Below, piece after piece: positions 1 through 9,040 of a DNA stretch of 64,000 bases (position 1 is the stretch's first letter; every line of letters starts with the position of its first letter). Under the pieces are notes generated by a model. That model did not search any database. It had not been told where the DNA came from and saw only the letters and a list, made by a program, of their open reading frames with translations. Origin of the DNA: JACKII01 sp965222315. Lineage in GTDB: Bacteria > Pseudomonadota > Alphaproteobacteria > Bin95. Made by a program: the position numbers and the translations under genes. The DNA is taken from positions 3,348,001-3,412,000 of the forward strand of contig OZ244951.1 of NCBI GenBank assembly GCA_965222315.1, in the 5' to 3' direction.

Positions 1-104
1 CCGGTATGCGGATGCTGGCGGCCCTGCCCTTCCCCATTCTGGCCGGACTGATGGTGCGCTGGCTCTGGAAAGAGCGGCAATGGCCGCGCGTGGACCGGGA
101 CTAG
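1..104 (+). CDS. C-terminal end of a membrane protein (partial, cut by window start)
   Basis: Only the last 33 or so codons are visible, ending at a TAG at 102-104. The readable tail has a hydrophobic stretch (MLAALPFPILAGLMV) followed by a basic, tryptophan-rich cytoplasmic end. The next gene starts 10 bases later on the same strand and is also a membrane protein, so the two are probably co-transcribed. By context this may be the other half of a two-part permease. The family cannot be identified from the tail alone. Confidence 0.5.
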   Translation, partial: GMRMLAALPFPILAGLMVRWLWKERQWPRVDRD

Positions 105-114
105 AGGGCCGGGC

Positions 115-603
115 ATGGGGATTTCCACCATCATTCTGGTCGCCATGGTGCTGGGCCTTGGCATCGCAGTGCTGGTTCACCCGGAGCGCACGCTGGGCGA
201 GGCCATGAAGATTTCCGGGAAGCAGGCGTTGTTCCTGATCCCGGTGATTATTCCCGCCATCATCTCCGCCGGGTTTGTGGCGCAATTGCTGCCCAGCGAG
301 GAAATCGGCCGCTGGGTCGGTCCGGAGTCCGGCTTTACCGGTACGATGATCGCCGCCGCGTTCGGTGCGCTGATGCCGACCGGGCCCATGCTAATCCTGC
401 CCGTGGTGGCGGCGCTGTTGCAGGCTGGCGCAGGCGAAGCGCAGATGCTGGCCCTGCTTAACGCCTGGATGATGATGAACGTGCAGCGGCTGGTGCTCTA
501 TGACCTGCCGCTGGCGGGCTTCGCGTTAACGGCCCGGCGCTTCAGCATGGGCGTGATCGCCATGCCGCTGGCGGCGTTGCTGGCGCTGGCGATTATGCGA
601 TAG
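115..603 (+). CDS. half-length permease-like membrane protein
   Basis: This 162-residue protein is almost entirely hydrophobic, with about four to five membrane segments. The pattern around residues 36-60 (FLIPVIIPAIISAGF) and 80-105 (GALMPTGPMLILPVVAAL) resembles the ArsP_1/DUF318 permease family, whose usual members are about twice as long. It follows another membrane protein gene by 10 bases, which suggests a permease split into two cistrons. The substrate is unknown. The start is the ATG just after GGGCC and no strong Shine-Dalgarno sequence is seen. The family assignment is from pattern recognition and is tentative. Confidence 0.6.
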   Translation: MGISTIILVAMVLGLGIAVLVHPERTLGEAMKISGKQALFLIPVIIPAIISAGFVAQLLPSEEIGRWVGPESGFTGTMIAAAFGALMPTGPMLILPVVAALLQAGAGEAQMLALLNAWMMMNVQRLVLYDLPLAGFALTARRFSMGVIAMPLAALLALAIMR

Positions 604-642
604 GCTTACCGCCGGAACATGATCTTCACTGAAGCGTTTCAG

Positions 643-1542
643 TCAGAGCTTAAACATGTGCTCTCTATGCCATTGCAAGAAACGCGGGTGCGGCTGGTCA
701 GAGGCGCGTTTTGGGCGAATCAAATAGCCATTCCTGTTAATAACCGAATAGATTGCTTCTTGATCGTTCGCCTGCCGTGAAATCAAAATTTTCAGATCGT
801 CTGCAATACTGATTAACCCACGATCAAACATCCAATGAGCTGTTCCACACAGAGCAATACCGTTGGTAAGGATGTCTGGACCATTCTTTTCGACGGGTTG
901 GATGTGAGCGGCTTCTACTTCGGCTCGACCGCCGCCATTAATCAGCCTTAACCCGGAAATTGCGCATCTTTCTTCGTATGCTTGCAGAACAACCCGTCTG
1001 AAATTGCGGTCACGAACAATCCGCGAGCCCAGATACTCCGAGCGGTCGCGATCGCTTGCAAAATAGGGAAATGGGTCGGCTTCTGAAATGCCTTGACCTG
1101 TAGCAGTGTCGCCACTGCGTGGCAGCAAAGGTTCAAATGAGTGGACGCCAAGATTGACTATCCTATCAAAATCCTCTGGCGGAATGACACGCACCGCCGA
1201 CTGTGCTCGCCCGGAGACATTTCCAGCCTCATTCAATACACTGCGTTCCGGCACACCAGACGAGCCGCGGAACGGAACCGGTGTACCGAATTCCAGATAG
1301 CTACCTTGTTCGATGATAGCGATGTGCATTTTTGCGATCCTTGGGTCCGGGATCACGTTCTTGATCTTGGCGACGCCAAAGTACCCCTTATGGTCCCGAA
1401 CTTTGCGAGGCTCATAGTAAAGAATCCAATCGCCCACGCACTGTTCAACTCTGCCCAGATAGTTTTGCGGAAATTGATAGCGCTCAGACGGGACATCCTC
1501 GTATTTCGAATCCGGACGGTGGATGAAAACGCCTTTAGCCAT
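643..1542 (-). CDS. HNH endonuclease with N-terminal sensor-like domain
   Basis: The C-terminal third carries an HNH_2-type nuclease core: a CAISG cysteine pocket near residue 193, AEVEAAHIQP with the catalytic-type histidine, then ILTNGIALCGTAHWMFDRGLI. The N-terminal 100 residues (DWILYYEPRK, GYFGVAKIKNV) look like a small beta-rich domain of the EVE/PUA-like sort that in other HNH proteins reads modified bases. This part of the assignment is inference. The gene stands alone with no methyltransferase partner, which would fit a modification-dependent restriction enzyme. It is convergent with the upstream permease and divergent from the SMP-30 gene. Its local base composition looks lower in GC than its neighbours, a possible sign of horizontal gain. 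Confidence 0.75.
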   Translation of the reverse strand: MAKGVFIHRPDSKYEDVPSERYQFPQNYLGRVEQCVGDWILYYEPRKVRDHKGYFGVAKIKNVIPDPRIAKMHIAIIEQGSYLEFGTPVPFRGSSGVPERSVLNEAGNVSGRAQSAVRVIPPEDFDRIVNLGVHSFEPLLPRSGDTATGQGISEADPFPYFASDRDRSEYLGSRIVRDRNFRRVVLQAYEERCAISGLRLINGGGRAEVEAAHIQPVEKNGPDILTNGIALCGTAHWMFDRGLISIADDLKILISRQANDQEAIYSVINRNGYLIRPKRASDQPHPRFLQWHREHMFKL

Positions 1543-1607
1543 ATTGAAACCAAACAGGTGTGGTAAAGCCTGTTACGATAACGACCAATCAAACAGAGGA
1601 AAGCCCC

Positions 1608-2456
1608 ATGAAAGTATGCGCAACCGGCTATGGGTTGGTCGAGGGACCAATCTGGCATGAGGAACTCGGTCTGCTGTACAGCGATGTGCTGAACGGCGGC
1701 GTCTTCCGGCTGGCGAGGGACGGCTCCATCAGCCAGCAGGTGCCGAAGCGGCGGGGCATCGGTGGAATGGCCTTGCACGCGGATGGCGGACTGGTGATGG
1801 GTGGACGCGATGTAGTGGCCGCCAACCTGGACGGCACCGACATGCGGGTGCTGCTGGCGGGCGCGGATACGCCTGCGGGCATCGGCTTCAACGATCTGAC
1901 CACGGACGCAACGGGCCGCATTTATGTGGGTTGCGTCGGCTTCCGCATTTTCGGTGGTGAGGAGCCGAAACCGGGCTTCCTGCATGTGATCGACCTGGAC
2001 GGCAGCGTGCGGACGATTTCTGACGGTATTATGCTGACTAACGGCATGGGCTTCTCCCCGGACGGCAAGGTGCTTTACCACTCCGATGCGCGGGGCGATG
2101 TGGTGCGGGCCTATGACGTGCTGCCGGATGGCTCGGTCGGGCCATGGCGCGCTTTTGCCGGTATCAAAGGCGGCGAGACGCCGGATGGCCTGGCCGTCGC
2201 GGCAGACGGTTCTGTTTGGGTAGCGCTGGCGCATGGCGGCGCGGTCGCGGTTTATGAGCCGGACGGCACCTTGCGCGAGCGGATCGCGGTGCCCTTGCCC
2301 ATGGTGACGAGCGTCTGCTTCGGCGGAGACGATCTGCGCGACCTCTACATCGTCACCGGCAGCCGGGGCGGGCCGCGCGATAATTGCGGCAGTGTGTTCG
2401 TGATGCGGAGCGAGGTGCCGGGATTGGCAGTGGCGCCGGCGCGGGTGGCGAAATAA
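1608..2456 (+). CDS. SMP-30/gluconolactonase family sugar lactone hydrolase
   Basis: This is a 282-residue beta-propeller protein of the SMP-30/gluconolactonase/LRE family, which hydrolyses sugar or other lactones with a divalent metal. Family landmarks are visible in order: EGPIWHEE near residue 12, GFNDLTTDATGRIYVG, LTNGMGFSPDGKVLYHSD, and TPDGLAVAADGSVWVA. These supply the metal-binding Glu, Asn and Asp residues. The ATG at 1608 is chosen over an upstream in-frame ATG because an AGAGGA ribosome site lies 7 bases before it. The gene is monocistronic and is followed by a strong hairpin. The substrate cannot be told from the sequence. Confidence 0.88.
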   Translation: MKVCATGYGLVEGPIWHEELGLLYSDVLNGGVFRLARDGSISQQVPKRRGIGGMALHADGGLVMGGRDVVAANLDGTDMRVLLAGADTPAGIGFNDLTTDATGRIYVGCVGFRIFGGEEPKPGFLHVIDLDGSVRTISDGIMLTNGMGFSPDGKVLYHSDARGDVVRAYDVLPDGSVGPWRAFAGIKGGETPDGLAVAADGSVWVALAHGGAVAVYEPDGTLRERIAVPLPMVTSVCFGGDDLRDLYIVTGSRGGPRDNCGSVFVMRSEVPGLAVAPARVAK

Positions 2457-2465
2457 TCCATGCAG

Positions 2466-2492
2466 GCGGGCGGAGGCTGACTATCCGCCCGC
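2466..2492 (+). terminator. strong GC hairpin after the SMP-30 gene
   Basis: GCGGGCGGA (2466-2474) pairs perfectly with TCCGCCCGC (2484-2492) across a 9-base loop, starting 10 bases past the stop codon. There is no clean T-run, so it is either a weak intrinsic terminator or a 3'-end-stabilising hairpin. Confidence 0.6.
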
Positions 2493-2644
2493 AACCGTTA
2501 AAGCATTTTACAAAACAGATATGATAACAATACCTTAACAGATAACCCCCATACGTATTAATACCGAATCCTGGAAATTCGCTTGAGCGGGCCGGAGAAG
2601 TCGGGCAGGCTGTTGTTAGTCAAAACAGTTTTGGGGTCTGTGAA

Positions 2645-3413
2645 ATGCGTGAGTCATTCCGCAACAAATCTTTGCAAACACTTGGCATTTCGGCTGTAGC
2701 CCTTGCGCCTTTGACGGCGGAGGCTGCGATTGTTCACGTCACGGGTTCTCCGCTCACGGTCGGCGTCACCGAGTCCGCCGGCTGGGACGTGGACGGATCC
2801 GGAGCGGCCGAGTTTGAATTCCGCAACCAGCACAACGTCGCGTTTTGTCGGCGGGCGGACGTTTTCCGACGACATAGTGTTCTTGTACAGCGGCGGGTCC
2901 CTGAACGGCCGGGGATTGGCCGGACAGCAGCCCGATGGGTTCTCCGTTGCAGTCATGCACCGGTCACAGCATGTGGGGCCGACGCTGCCGTCGTCTCTGA
3001 CAATTGCGACTGCCGGATCGTATGGGCGGGGCGTTATGCGCGCCGACCGTGTGCGTTCGTTGACCTCCTCGACACGCAGCAGTTCAGCATCGGCGCCGGC
3101 CGGCGGGCCGTTCTATGATTTCGGACAGGAACCGGGGTTCCTAGGATTTGCCTTCGATCCGGGCGGCGGCCTGCATTATGGCTGGGCGAAGCTGCAATTC
3201 GACGAAGACGGCTACGACAGTTCCCTGACCATCAGCGAATGGGCCTATGAGGATGAGCCGGGCGAGGCCATTCACGTGGGCAACATACCCGCACCGCCGG
3301 CGGCAGTGGCAAGCCTGACCCTGCTGGCCATGGGGGCGGCCGGTCTCCGGGCGCAGCGGCGGAAGCGCCATGATGCGGCGGAGGAAAAGCCGGTGAGTCT
3401 CCGCGCAAATTAA
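2645..3413 (+). pseudogene. PEP-CTERM-like exported protein, frameshifted
   Basis: The first frame (from ATG 2645) begins with a signal peptide (SAVALAPLTAEAA) and a WDVDGSGAAEFEF segment. The remainder of a plausible protein lies in the next frame and ends at 3413: GGRTFSDDIVFLYSGG, FDPGGGLHYGWAKLQFDEDG, then a C-terminal sorting-type tail (IPAPPAAVASLTLLAMGAAGL followed by basic residues). That tail is like the PEP-CTERM/VPLPA signals that exosortases recognise. The frames must join between about 2820 and 2850, so the gene appears inactivated by a one-base change, unless there is an assembly error or programmed shift. A second defect around 3030-3100 is possible. Function is unknown. Confidence 0.6.
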
Positions 3414-3554
3414 ACTGAGGTTTTATGTCAAGCGCCGGACGCCTCGTCGCGCGCAATTTGCGGAATGGGTTCTGAATCGCGTTCAGGACAATGGAATGGG
3501 GAAGTTTTGACGATAATGCAAGGCGCAAGCCCATGCAGGCGCCGCGCCGCGCCC

Positions 3555-4118
3555 TCAGTCGTCGTCCAGTTCCGTGTCCCAATACAGGTAGTCGCCCCAG
3601 CTTTCATGCAGAAAATTGGGCGGGAAAGCCCGCCCATGATCTTGCAGTTTAAAGACCGACGGCTCGGCAGGCATCACCGTCGGACGCATGCCCGCAACCG
3701 TAGGCATCTTGTTGCCCTTGGCCAGATTGCAGCGGCCGCAGGAGGTCACGACATTCTCCCACGTTGTCCGCCCGCCGCGGGAGCGGGGGATTACATGGTC
3801 GAAGGTCAGGTCCTGGGGATGGAATCGCTCGTCGCAGTACTGGCAGATGAACCGGTCGCGCAGGAACACGTTGAAGCGGGTGAAGGCGGCGCGGCGGGCG
3901 GGCGGCACATATTCCTTCAGGGCGATAACGGACGGCAGGGCCATCTCGAAGCTGGGCGAGCGCACGGCCATGTCGTATTCGGCCAGGACGTTGACCCGGT
4001 CGAGGAAGACCGCCTTGATCGATTCCCGCCAGGACCAGAGGCTCAGCGGAAAATAGCTCAGCGGCCTGAAATCGGCGTTTAGCACCAGGGCTGAACTTTG
4101 CTCCAGGGCGACGCTCAC
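3555..4118 (-). CDS. HNH endonuclease family protein
   Basis: This 187-residue protein is typical of the short stand-alone HNH proteins found widely in alphaproteobacteria. The nuclease core is at about residues 105-150: CQYCDERFHPQDLTFDHVIP, then SRGGRTTWENVV, then CGRCNLAKGNK. This gives the two CxxC zinc knuckles and the DH catalytic pair. The start is taken as GTG 4118 because AAGGAG lies 9 bases upstream (4128-4133). The longer upstream reading frame has no such site. The family is usually chromosomal and single-copy, and its cellular role is not established. Confidence 0.85.
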   Translation of the reverse strand: MSVALEQSSALVLNADFRPLSYFPLSLWSWRESIKAVFLDRVNVLAEYDMAVRSPSFEMALPSVIALKEYVPPARRAAFTRFNVFLRDRFICQYCDERFHPQDLTFDHVIPRSRGGRTTWENVVTSCGRCNLAKGNKMPTVAGMRPTVMPAEPSVFKLQDHGRAFPPNFLHESWGDYLYWDTELDDD

Positions 4119-4314
4119 GGTGGAACACTCCTTGGCTGCCGGCGGCGAGTAGCGGCCTCGTTCCCCTGTTCCGGTACACATTCCGGCGCGGGAAGGTTTG
4201 CCACTGCGCAACCGCCTCCATCAGTTGCTATATATTGGGTCATAATAGGCCCATATGACAAGAATAAGTCGCAGGCCGATGCAGACCGGCCCCCACTGAC
4301 GCCCCGTTTACCGA

Positions 4315-6153
4315 GTGCCTTCGATGCGATCTTTCTCCTACGACGCCGATGCGCCGCGCGAACGCTCCGATTGGGCCACTATCGCCACGTTGCTGCCGTT
4401 CCTGTGGCCAGCAGGAAACACCGGCGCGCGGGTCCGGGTCGTGGTTGCCATGATCGCCATGTTAGCAGCAAAAGTTTCGGTGACCTACATCCCGATTCTG
4501 TTCGGCGAGGCCGTGGATTCACTGCCGGCGCTGGCCGACGCGGGCATGGCGGCGGCATTGCCGGTGGGGCTGATCCTGGCCTATGGCCTGGCGCGGGTCG
4601 CCTCCCTGGCCTTCGGGGAGTTGCGGGACGCAATCTTTGCCAGCGTCGGGCAGAGCGCCATCCGCACCATTGGCCTGACCACGTTCCGGCATCTGCACAA
4701 GCTGTCGTTGCGGTTTCATCTGGAGCGGCAGACGGGTGGACTCTCGCGCTTCATCGAGCGCGGCACCAAGGCCATCGACACGCTGCTGCGCTTTACCCTG
4801 TTCGCCATCCTGCCGACGCTGATCGAACTGGTGCTGGTGTTCGTGCTGCTCTGGAGCCTGTTGAATATCTGGTTTGCGCTGGTGACCATTGTCACCGTGG
4901 CGCTTTATATTACCTACACCGTTACCGTAACTACCTGGCGGATCAAGCTGCGCCGCCGCATGAATGAGGCCGACCAGCGCGCCAACACACGGGCGATCGA
5001 CAGCCTGCTCAACTACGAGACCGTCAAGTATTTCGGCAACGAGGCGCACGAGGCCGAGCGCTTCGATACGGCGCTGCGCCGGTACGAGAAAGCGGCTGTC
5101 TCCAGCGGCCAGTCCCTGGGTGTGCTTAACACGGGACAGTCTCTCATCGTTTCGGCAGGCCTCGCCATCGTCATGCTGATGGCAGCGGCCGGTATCCAGG
5201 ACGGCAGCATGAGCATCGGCGATTTCGTCATGGCCAACACGTACCTGATCCAGTTGGCGCAGCCGCTGGGCTTTTTCGGGTTCGCCTACCGCGAGATCAA
5301 GCAGGCGCTGGTGGATATGGAGCGCATGTTCCAACTGCGACGGGTCGAGCCGGAAGTGGAGGACAAGCCGGGCGCTCCGCCGCTGCGGGTCGAGGGCGGT
5401 GAGGTGCGGTTCGAGGATGTCGAATTCGGCTATGACGAGCGGCGGCCCATCCTGAAGGGCGTGAGCTTCACCGTGCCTGCCGGCAAGACGGTGGCGGTCG
5501 TGGGACCGTCCGGCGCGGGCAAATCCACCATCAGCCGCCTGCTGTTCCGGTTCTATGACGTGAACGGAGGCCGGGTGCTGATCGACGGGCAGGACATCCG
5601 CAGCGTGACGCAATCCTCCGTCAGGGCCGCGCTGGGCATCGTTCCCCAGGATACCGTGCTGTTCAACGACACCATCGCGTACAATATCGACTATGGCTTT
5701 CCGGGCCGCGGCCAGGCGGCCATCGAGCAGGCAGCCAAGCACGCGCAGATTCATGACTTCATCGAAAGCACGCCGGATGGCTATGACACCATCGTGGGCG
5801 AGCGCGGGCTGAAGCTCTCCGGCGGCGAGAAGCAGCGCGTCGCCATCGCCCGCACCATCCTGAAAGACCCGCCGATCCTGCTGTTCGACGAGGCGACCAG
5901 CGCCCTCGACAGCGCGACGGAGCAGGCGATCCAACAGAACCTGCGCGACCTCTCCCAAGGCAAGACGACCCTGGTGATCGCGCACCGGCTCTCCACCGTG
6001 GTGGATGCGGACGAGATCCTGGTGCTGCGCGATGGCGAGATCGTGGAGCGCGGGCGGCACCGGGACCTGCTGGGGAAGCAGGGTGTTTATGCCGACATGT
6101 GGGCCCGGCAGCAGGAAGATGCAGATGCGGGGCCGGCCGGCCAGCCGGGATAG
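4315..6153 (+). CDS. Atm1-type ABC exporter (glutathione-linked heavy-metal / Fe-S ABCB7 family)
   Basis: This is a 612-residue half-transporter with a six-helix membrane domain (about residues 25-330) and a complete NBD. Walker A is GPSGAGKS at 397-404, the Q-loop is VPQD at 443, the signature LSGGE is at 501-505, Walker B ends in DE at 525-526, and the switch His is at 557. The helix-5 motif LNTGQSLIVSAG (271-282) is the glutathione-site hallmark of Atm1/ABCB7 proteins, which export glutathione conjugates or polysulfides for Fe-S maturation or metal tolerance. The start is GTG 4315, and an ATG at 4324 is an alternative. The stop codon lies inside a hairpin. Confidence 0.9.
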   Translation: MPSMRSFSYDADAPRERSDWATIATLLPFLWPAGNTGARVRVVVAMIAMLAAKVSVTYIPILFGEAVDSLPALADAGMAAALPVGLILAYGLARVASLAFGELRDAIFASVGQSAIRTIGLTTFRHLHKLSLRFHLERQTGGLSRFIERGTKAIDTLLRFTLFAILPTLIELVLVFVLLWSLLNIWFALVTIVTVALYITYTVTVTTWRIKLRRRMNEADQRANTRAIDSLLNYETVKYFGNEAHEAERFDTALRRYEKAAVSSGQSLGVLNTGQSLIVSAGLAIVMLMAAAGIQDGSMSIGDFVMANTYLIQLAQPLGFFGFAYREIKQALVDMERMFQLRRVEPEVEDKPGAPPLRVEGGEVRFEDVEFGYDERRPILKGVSFTVPAGKTVAVVGPSGAGKSTISRLLFRFYDVNGGRVLIDGQDIRSVTQSSVRAALGIVPQDTVLFNDTIAYNIDYGFPGRGQAAIEQAAKHAQIHDFIESTPDGYDTIVGERGLKLSGGEKQRVAIARTILKDPPILLFDEATSALDSATEQAIQQNLRDLSQGKTTLVIAHRLSTVVDADEILVLRDGEIVERGRHRDLLGKQGVYADMWARQQEDADAGPAGQPG

Positions 6154-6171
6154 GGAAGCCTTCCCCATCCC
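6147..6171 (+). terminator. near-perfect palindrome overlapping the Atm1-type gene stop codon
   Basis: GGGATAGGGAAG and CTTCCCCATCCC form a 12-pair stem with a single A-C mismatch around one central base. The TAG stop (6151-6153) lies within the left arm. There is no T-run downstream. It sits between converging genes and may act as a bidirectional transcript end. Confidence 0.5.
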
Positions 6172-6187
6172 GGAGCGCCAGCTTCAC

Positions 6188-7159
6188 TTAATCGCTAAAG
6201 TGATACTCGTTCAGCGTCATCTTGCACGCCGGGTGCAATTGTTCGTCACGAGCGATCAGGCAGCTCATCAAGCCACCGGTGCCCGGAAGGATATCTTTGC
6301 AGGTCGTCGCGATATCCAGCGCGCAATACTCGGCAACCTGACGGTACTTGAAGACGGTCGATGTAACATAGAGTTGCGTCGCATCGAGATCACTTTCACA
6401 GGCTGGGTTTAGCTTGTTGTAGTGCTCATAGAGGCACTCGATGACACGCGCCTCGCCAGGTACAGTGGCTTGACAGAATTCCGTTAGTTCGGAGCGGCAA
6501 GAATTGCCGACATCACGCCACAACAGATTTAGTTGATTGGTAACGTCGAGATACTGCCGGGTTAGTTTGACGCCGACCTCAGTCTCCGTTTCCCGCACCT
6601 CCAGCAGATCTGCGAGCAAAGCACCGTGAATTTCCGGATGCGCATAGATGATCTCTGTCCGGCGGTTTGGCTCAAGACATGCTTTCAGCGCGTCGCCTGT
6701 TTCCCGGGTACATAGCACCAACGGCTCGGACGAACCCACGCTTTCGATGCTGATCACGTCCGCCGGGATACCGACAGAGACCAGATACGTCTTTACTGCT
6801 TCACCGCGGCGCTGCCCGAGCCCTTTATTATAGTTTTCATCGCCAAGACGGTCTGTGTGTCCGCGAACGACGACCTTTTCCAGCAATATATGCTGATGTA
6901 TGCGTCCCAACTCGTCGAGGCGGGCTTTGGCAGCATCTGGCAGTGTATCGTCATCGAAGGCAAATTGCTGGTCACCGGCGGCTGCCTCCGTCGGTGAGTT
7001 GCTAAGGCCAGCGATCTCAGCATGAGGGTCACATTCCTCGATGGCGTTCCGGAACGACCATTGCGCGGAGCGAATGCAGCGGCCATCCGGATCGCGGATA
7101 ACTTCATCCTCGCTATTGAAAAAGTAGCCGTCAGACTTTGCGAATTTTGCGACAGCCAT
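6188..7159 (-). CDS. OmpA-like domain protein with two cysteine-rich (GLG1-type) repeats
   Basis: Residues 15-45 match the short N-terminal segment of OmpA family proteins (DPDGRC, then EECDPH). Residues 64-175 form an OmpA-like peptidoglycan-binding domain (VVVRGHTDRLGDENYN, LGQRRGEAV, EPNRRTEI). The tail holds two cysteine-rich repeats with identical spacing, C-x7-C-x12-C-x11-C, at 221-254 and 279-312, like the eukaryotic GLG1/Cys-rich repeat also seen in proteobacterial periplasmic proteins. There is no signal peptide: a stop codon lies in frame just upstream of the ATG. That is odd for a disulfide-rich, wall-binding protein. The gene is monocistronic and its role is unknown. Confidence 0.7.
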   Translation of the reverse strand: MAVAKFAKSDGYFFNSEDEVIRDPDGRCIRSAQWSFRNAIEECDPHAEIAGLSNSPTEAAAGDQQFAFDDDTLPDAAKARLDELGRIHQHILLEKVVVRGHTDRLGDENYNKGLGQRRGEAVKTYLVSVGIPADVISIESVGSSEPLVLCTRETGDALKACLEPNRRTEIIYAHPEIHGALLADLLEVRETETEVGVKLTRQYLDVTNQLNLLWRDVGNSCRSELTEFCQATVPGEARVIECLYEHYNKLNPACESDLDATQLYVTSTVFKYRQVAEYCALDIATTCKDILPGTGGLMSCLIARDEQLHPACKMTLNEYHFSD

Positions 7160-7451
7160 TTTTTGTGCCCGACGCGGATGAAGTGGCTACGGCAACCGCA
7201 AACGCAAACGACAGTATCTCAGATTCCCCTCAACTGCTGAATCAATCTGCTTGAGATCGTAACAAAAGGACTACAACTGATTGAGGACACAGTCGCAATG
7301 TCAAATACTAATGGCATCCATGCTACCCGTCCTTTCGGGCAGGCCGCAGTGTCCAGCCAAAGACTTTCTCGTGAGAATTGGTAGCTTCGCCTGAGCGGAA
7401 GCGATTAGGCTGGAAGGCAAATGAACCAACAAGCCTGAGGAACAGCCAGCC

Positions 7452-9026
7452 ATGACCGATGACACCACCTGGGAACCGGAAGTCGATGAGTTGCGCGACC
7501 GCCGCGCCCGCATGAGCGCTATGGGCGGCGAGGAACGCGTCAAACGCCAGCATGATGGCGGCAAGCTGACCGCGCGGGAACGATTGGCCGGCATGGTGGA
7601 CGAAGGCTCGCTCCGGGAATTCAAGCACCTGCAGGGCGAGCCGGAATACGGGCCGGACGGCAAGCTGACCAGCTTCCTGCCGAAAGGCATGGTGGAGGGC
7701 ATAGCCAAGGTCGATGGCCGCAAGGTGATCGTGGCAGCGGGCGATTTCACCGTGCGCGGCGGCTCCGGCGCGGGCTCGGCCAGGGGGGCGTTGGGCGCGG
7801 AGCTGAGTGCCTCGCAACGGGCGCTGGAATGGCAATTGCCGTTCGTGCGCCTGCTGGATGCGGCGGGCGGCAGCGTGCGCGGGTTTGAGGTGCTGGGCCG
7901 GACCTACCTGCCGGACGGCAACTCCTATGGTCAGCATGACGTGGCGATGCTGCAGAATGTGCCGGTGGCGGCGGCGGTGCTGGGCTCGGTCGCGGGACTG
8001 CCGGCGGTGGAAGCGCCGCTCAGCCATTTCTCCGTCATGGTGAAGGGCATCAGCCAGATATTTCCGGGCGGGCCGCCGGTGGTGAAGGCGGCGCTGGGCG
8101 TCGACATCAAGAAGGAAGACCTGGGCGGCGACCAGATCCACACGCGCGTTAGCGGCTGTATCGACAATGTTGCCACGTCGGAGGAAGACGCCTTCGGCCA
8201 GATCCGGCGCTGGCTTAGCTACCTGCCGTCCAGCGTGCACGAGATGGCCCCGCGGGTGGAGACTGGCGACGATCCCGGCCGAACCGAGGACGACCTGATC
8301 CGCTTCATGCCGAAGGACCGGCGGCACCCGTACAAGACGCGCAAGTTGATCGACATTCTGGCGGACAAGGACTCGTTCTTTGAAATATCGCCGCTCTATG
8401 GCCGCTCCCGCATGATCGGGCTTTGCCGGTTCAATGGCTATCCGGCGGCGATCATGGCGAACAACCCGATGCACAAGGGCGGCTCCACCGACGTGGCGGC
8501 GGGCAGCAAGGTGATGCGGCTGATGCAGCTTTGCGACACGTTCCATCTGCCGCTGATCTCTCTCTGCGACGAGCCGGGCTTCCATGTCGGTCTGGAGATG
8601 GAGAAACAGGGTATCGAGCGGGCGGGTGCGCGCATGATGAGCATGGTCAATCTCTCGCGCATGCCCTGGTGTACGGTCGTGACCGGCCGGATGTACGGGG
8701 TGGCGGGCCAGTGCCACCACCGGCCAACCGGCATGTTCCGCCGCTATGCCTGGCCGAGCGCCAATTGGGGCTCCATGCATATCGCGGGCGGCGCGGCGGC
8801 GGCCTACCGCCGGGAGATCGAGGCGGCGGACGACCCCGACGCCAAGCGGGCGGAGATAGAGGCGCGGCTGACCGCCATTGCCTCCCCCTTCCGTACGGCG
8901 GAGGCGACCGGCCAGGACATTATCGACCCGCGGGAGACAAGGCCCCTGCTCTGTGAGTTCGTCGAGGACGCCCAGCGGATATTGCAGCGCCAGGTCGGGC
9001 CGCCGCACATGCCCTACCTGCCGTGA
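7452..9026 (+). CDS. acyl-CoA carboxylase carboxyltransferase subunit (propionyl/methylcrotonyl-CoA type)
   Basis: This 524-residue protein has the two crotonase-like halves of the biotin-dependent carboxyltransferases, which move CO2 from carboxybiotin to an acyl-CoA. Visible landmarks are LTARERLAGMVDEGS near residue 40, GDFTVRGGSGAG, the C-terminal-half segment DILADKDSFFEI, NNPMHKGG, and a GMFRRYAWPSA segment. There is no biotin-carrier or biotin-carboxylase domain and no alpha-subunit gene next door, so the partner must lie elsewhere. A GAGGA site lies 9 bases before the ATG. Acyl-CoA specificity (propionyl, methylcrotonyl, geranyl or other) cannot be decided from the sequence. Confidence 0.85.
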   Translation: MTDDTTWEPEVDELRDRRARMSAMGGEERVKRQHDGGKLTARERLAGMVDEGSLREFKHLQGEPEYGPDGKLTSFLPKGMVEGIAKVDGRKVIVAAGDFTVRGGSGAGSARGALGAELSASQRALEWQLPFVRLLDAAGGSVRGFEVLGRTYLPDGNSYGQHDVAMLQNVPVAAAVLGSVAGLPAVEAPLSHFSVMVKGISQIFPGGPPVVKAALGVDIKKEDLGGDQIHTRVSGCIDNVATSEEDAFGQIRRWLSYLPSSVHEMAPRVETGDDPGRTEDDLIRFMPKDRRHPYKTRKLIDILADKDSFFEISPLYGRSRMIGLCRFNGYPAAIMANNPMHKGGSTDVAAGSKVMRLMQLCDTFHLPLISLCDEPGFHVGLEMEKQGIERAGARMMSMVNLSRMPWCTVVTGRMYGVAGQCHHRPTGMFRRYAWPSANWGSMHIAGGAAAAYRREIEAADDPDAKRAEIEARLTAIASPFRTAEATGQDIIDPRETRPLLCEFVEDAQRILQRQVGPPHMPYLP

Positions 9027-9040
9027 GGGCAGTGTGAAGC

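Noticed and set aside
1353..2234. 293-codon minus-strand frame spanning the HNH/SMP-30 junction
   Set aside because: It overlaps two supported genes in antisense or another frame and has no motif.
4519..6168. 549-codon minus-strand reading frame
   Set aside because: It is antisense to the well-supported Atm1-type gene and shows no domain motifs; high GC at third positions leaves this frame open.
7323..9008. 561-codon minus-strand reading frame
   Set aside because: It is antisense to the acyl-CoA carboxyltransferase and is a composition shadow.
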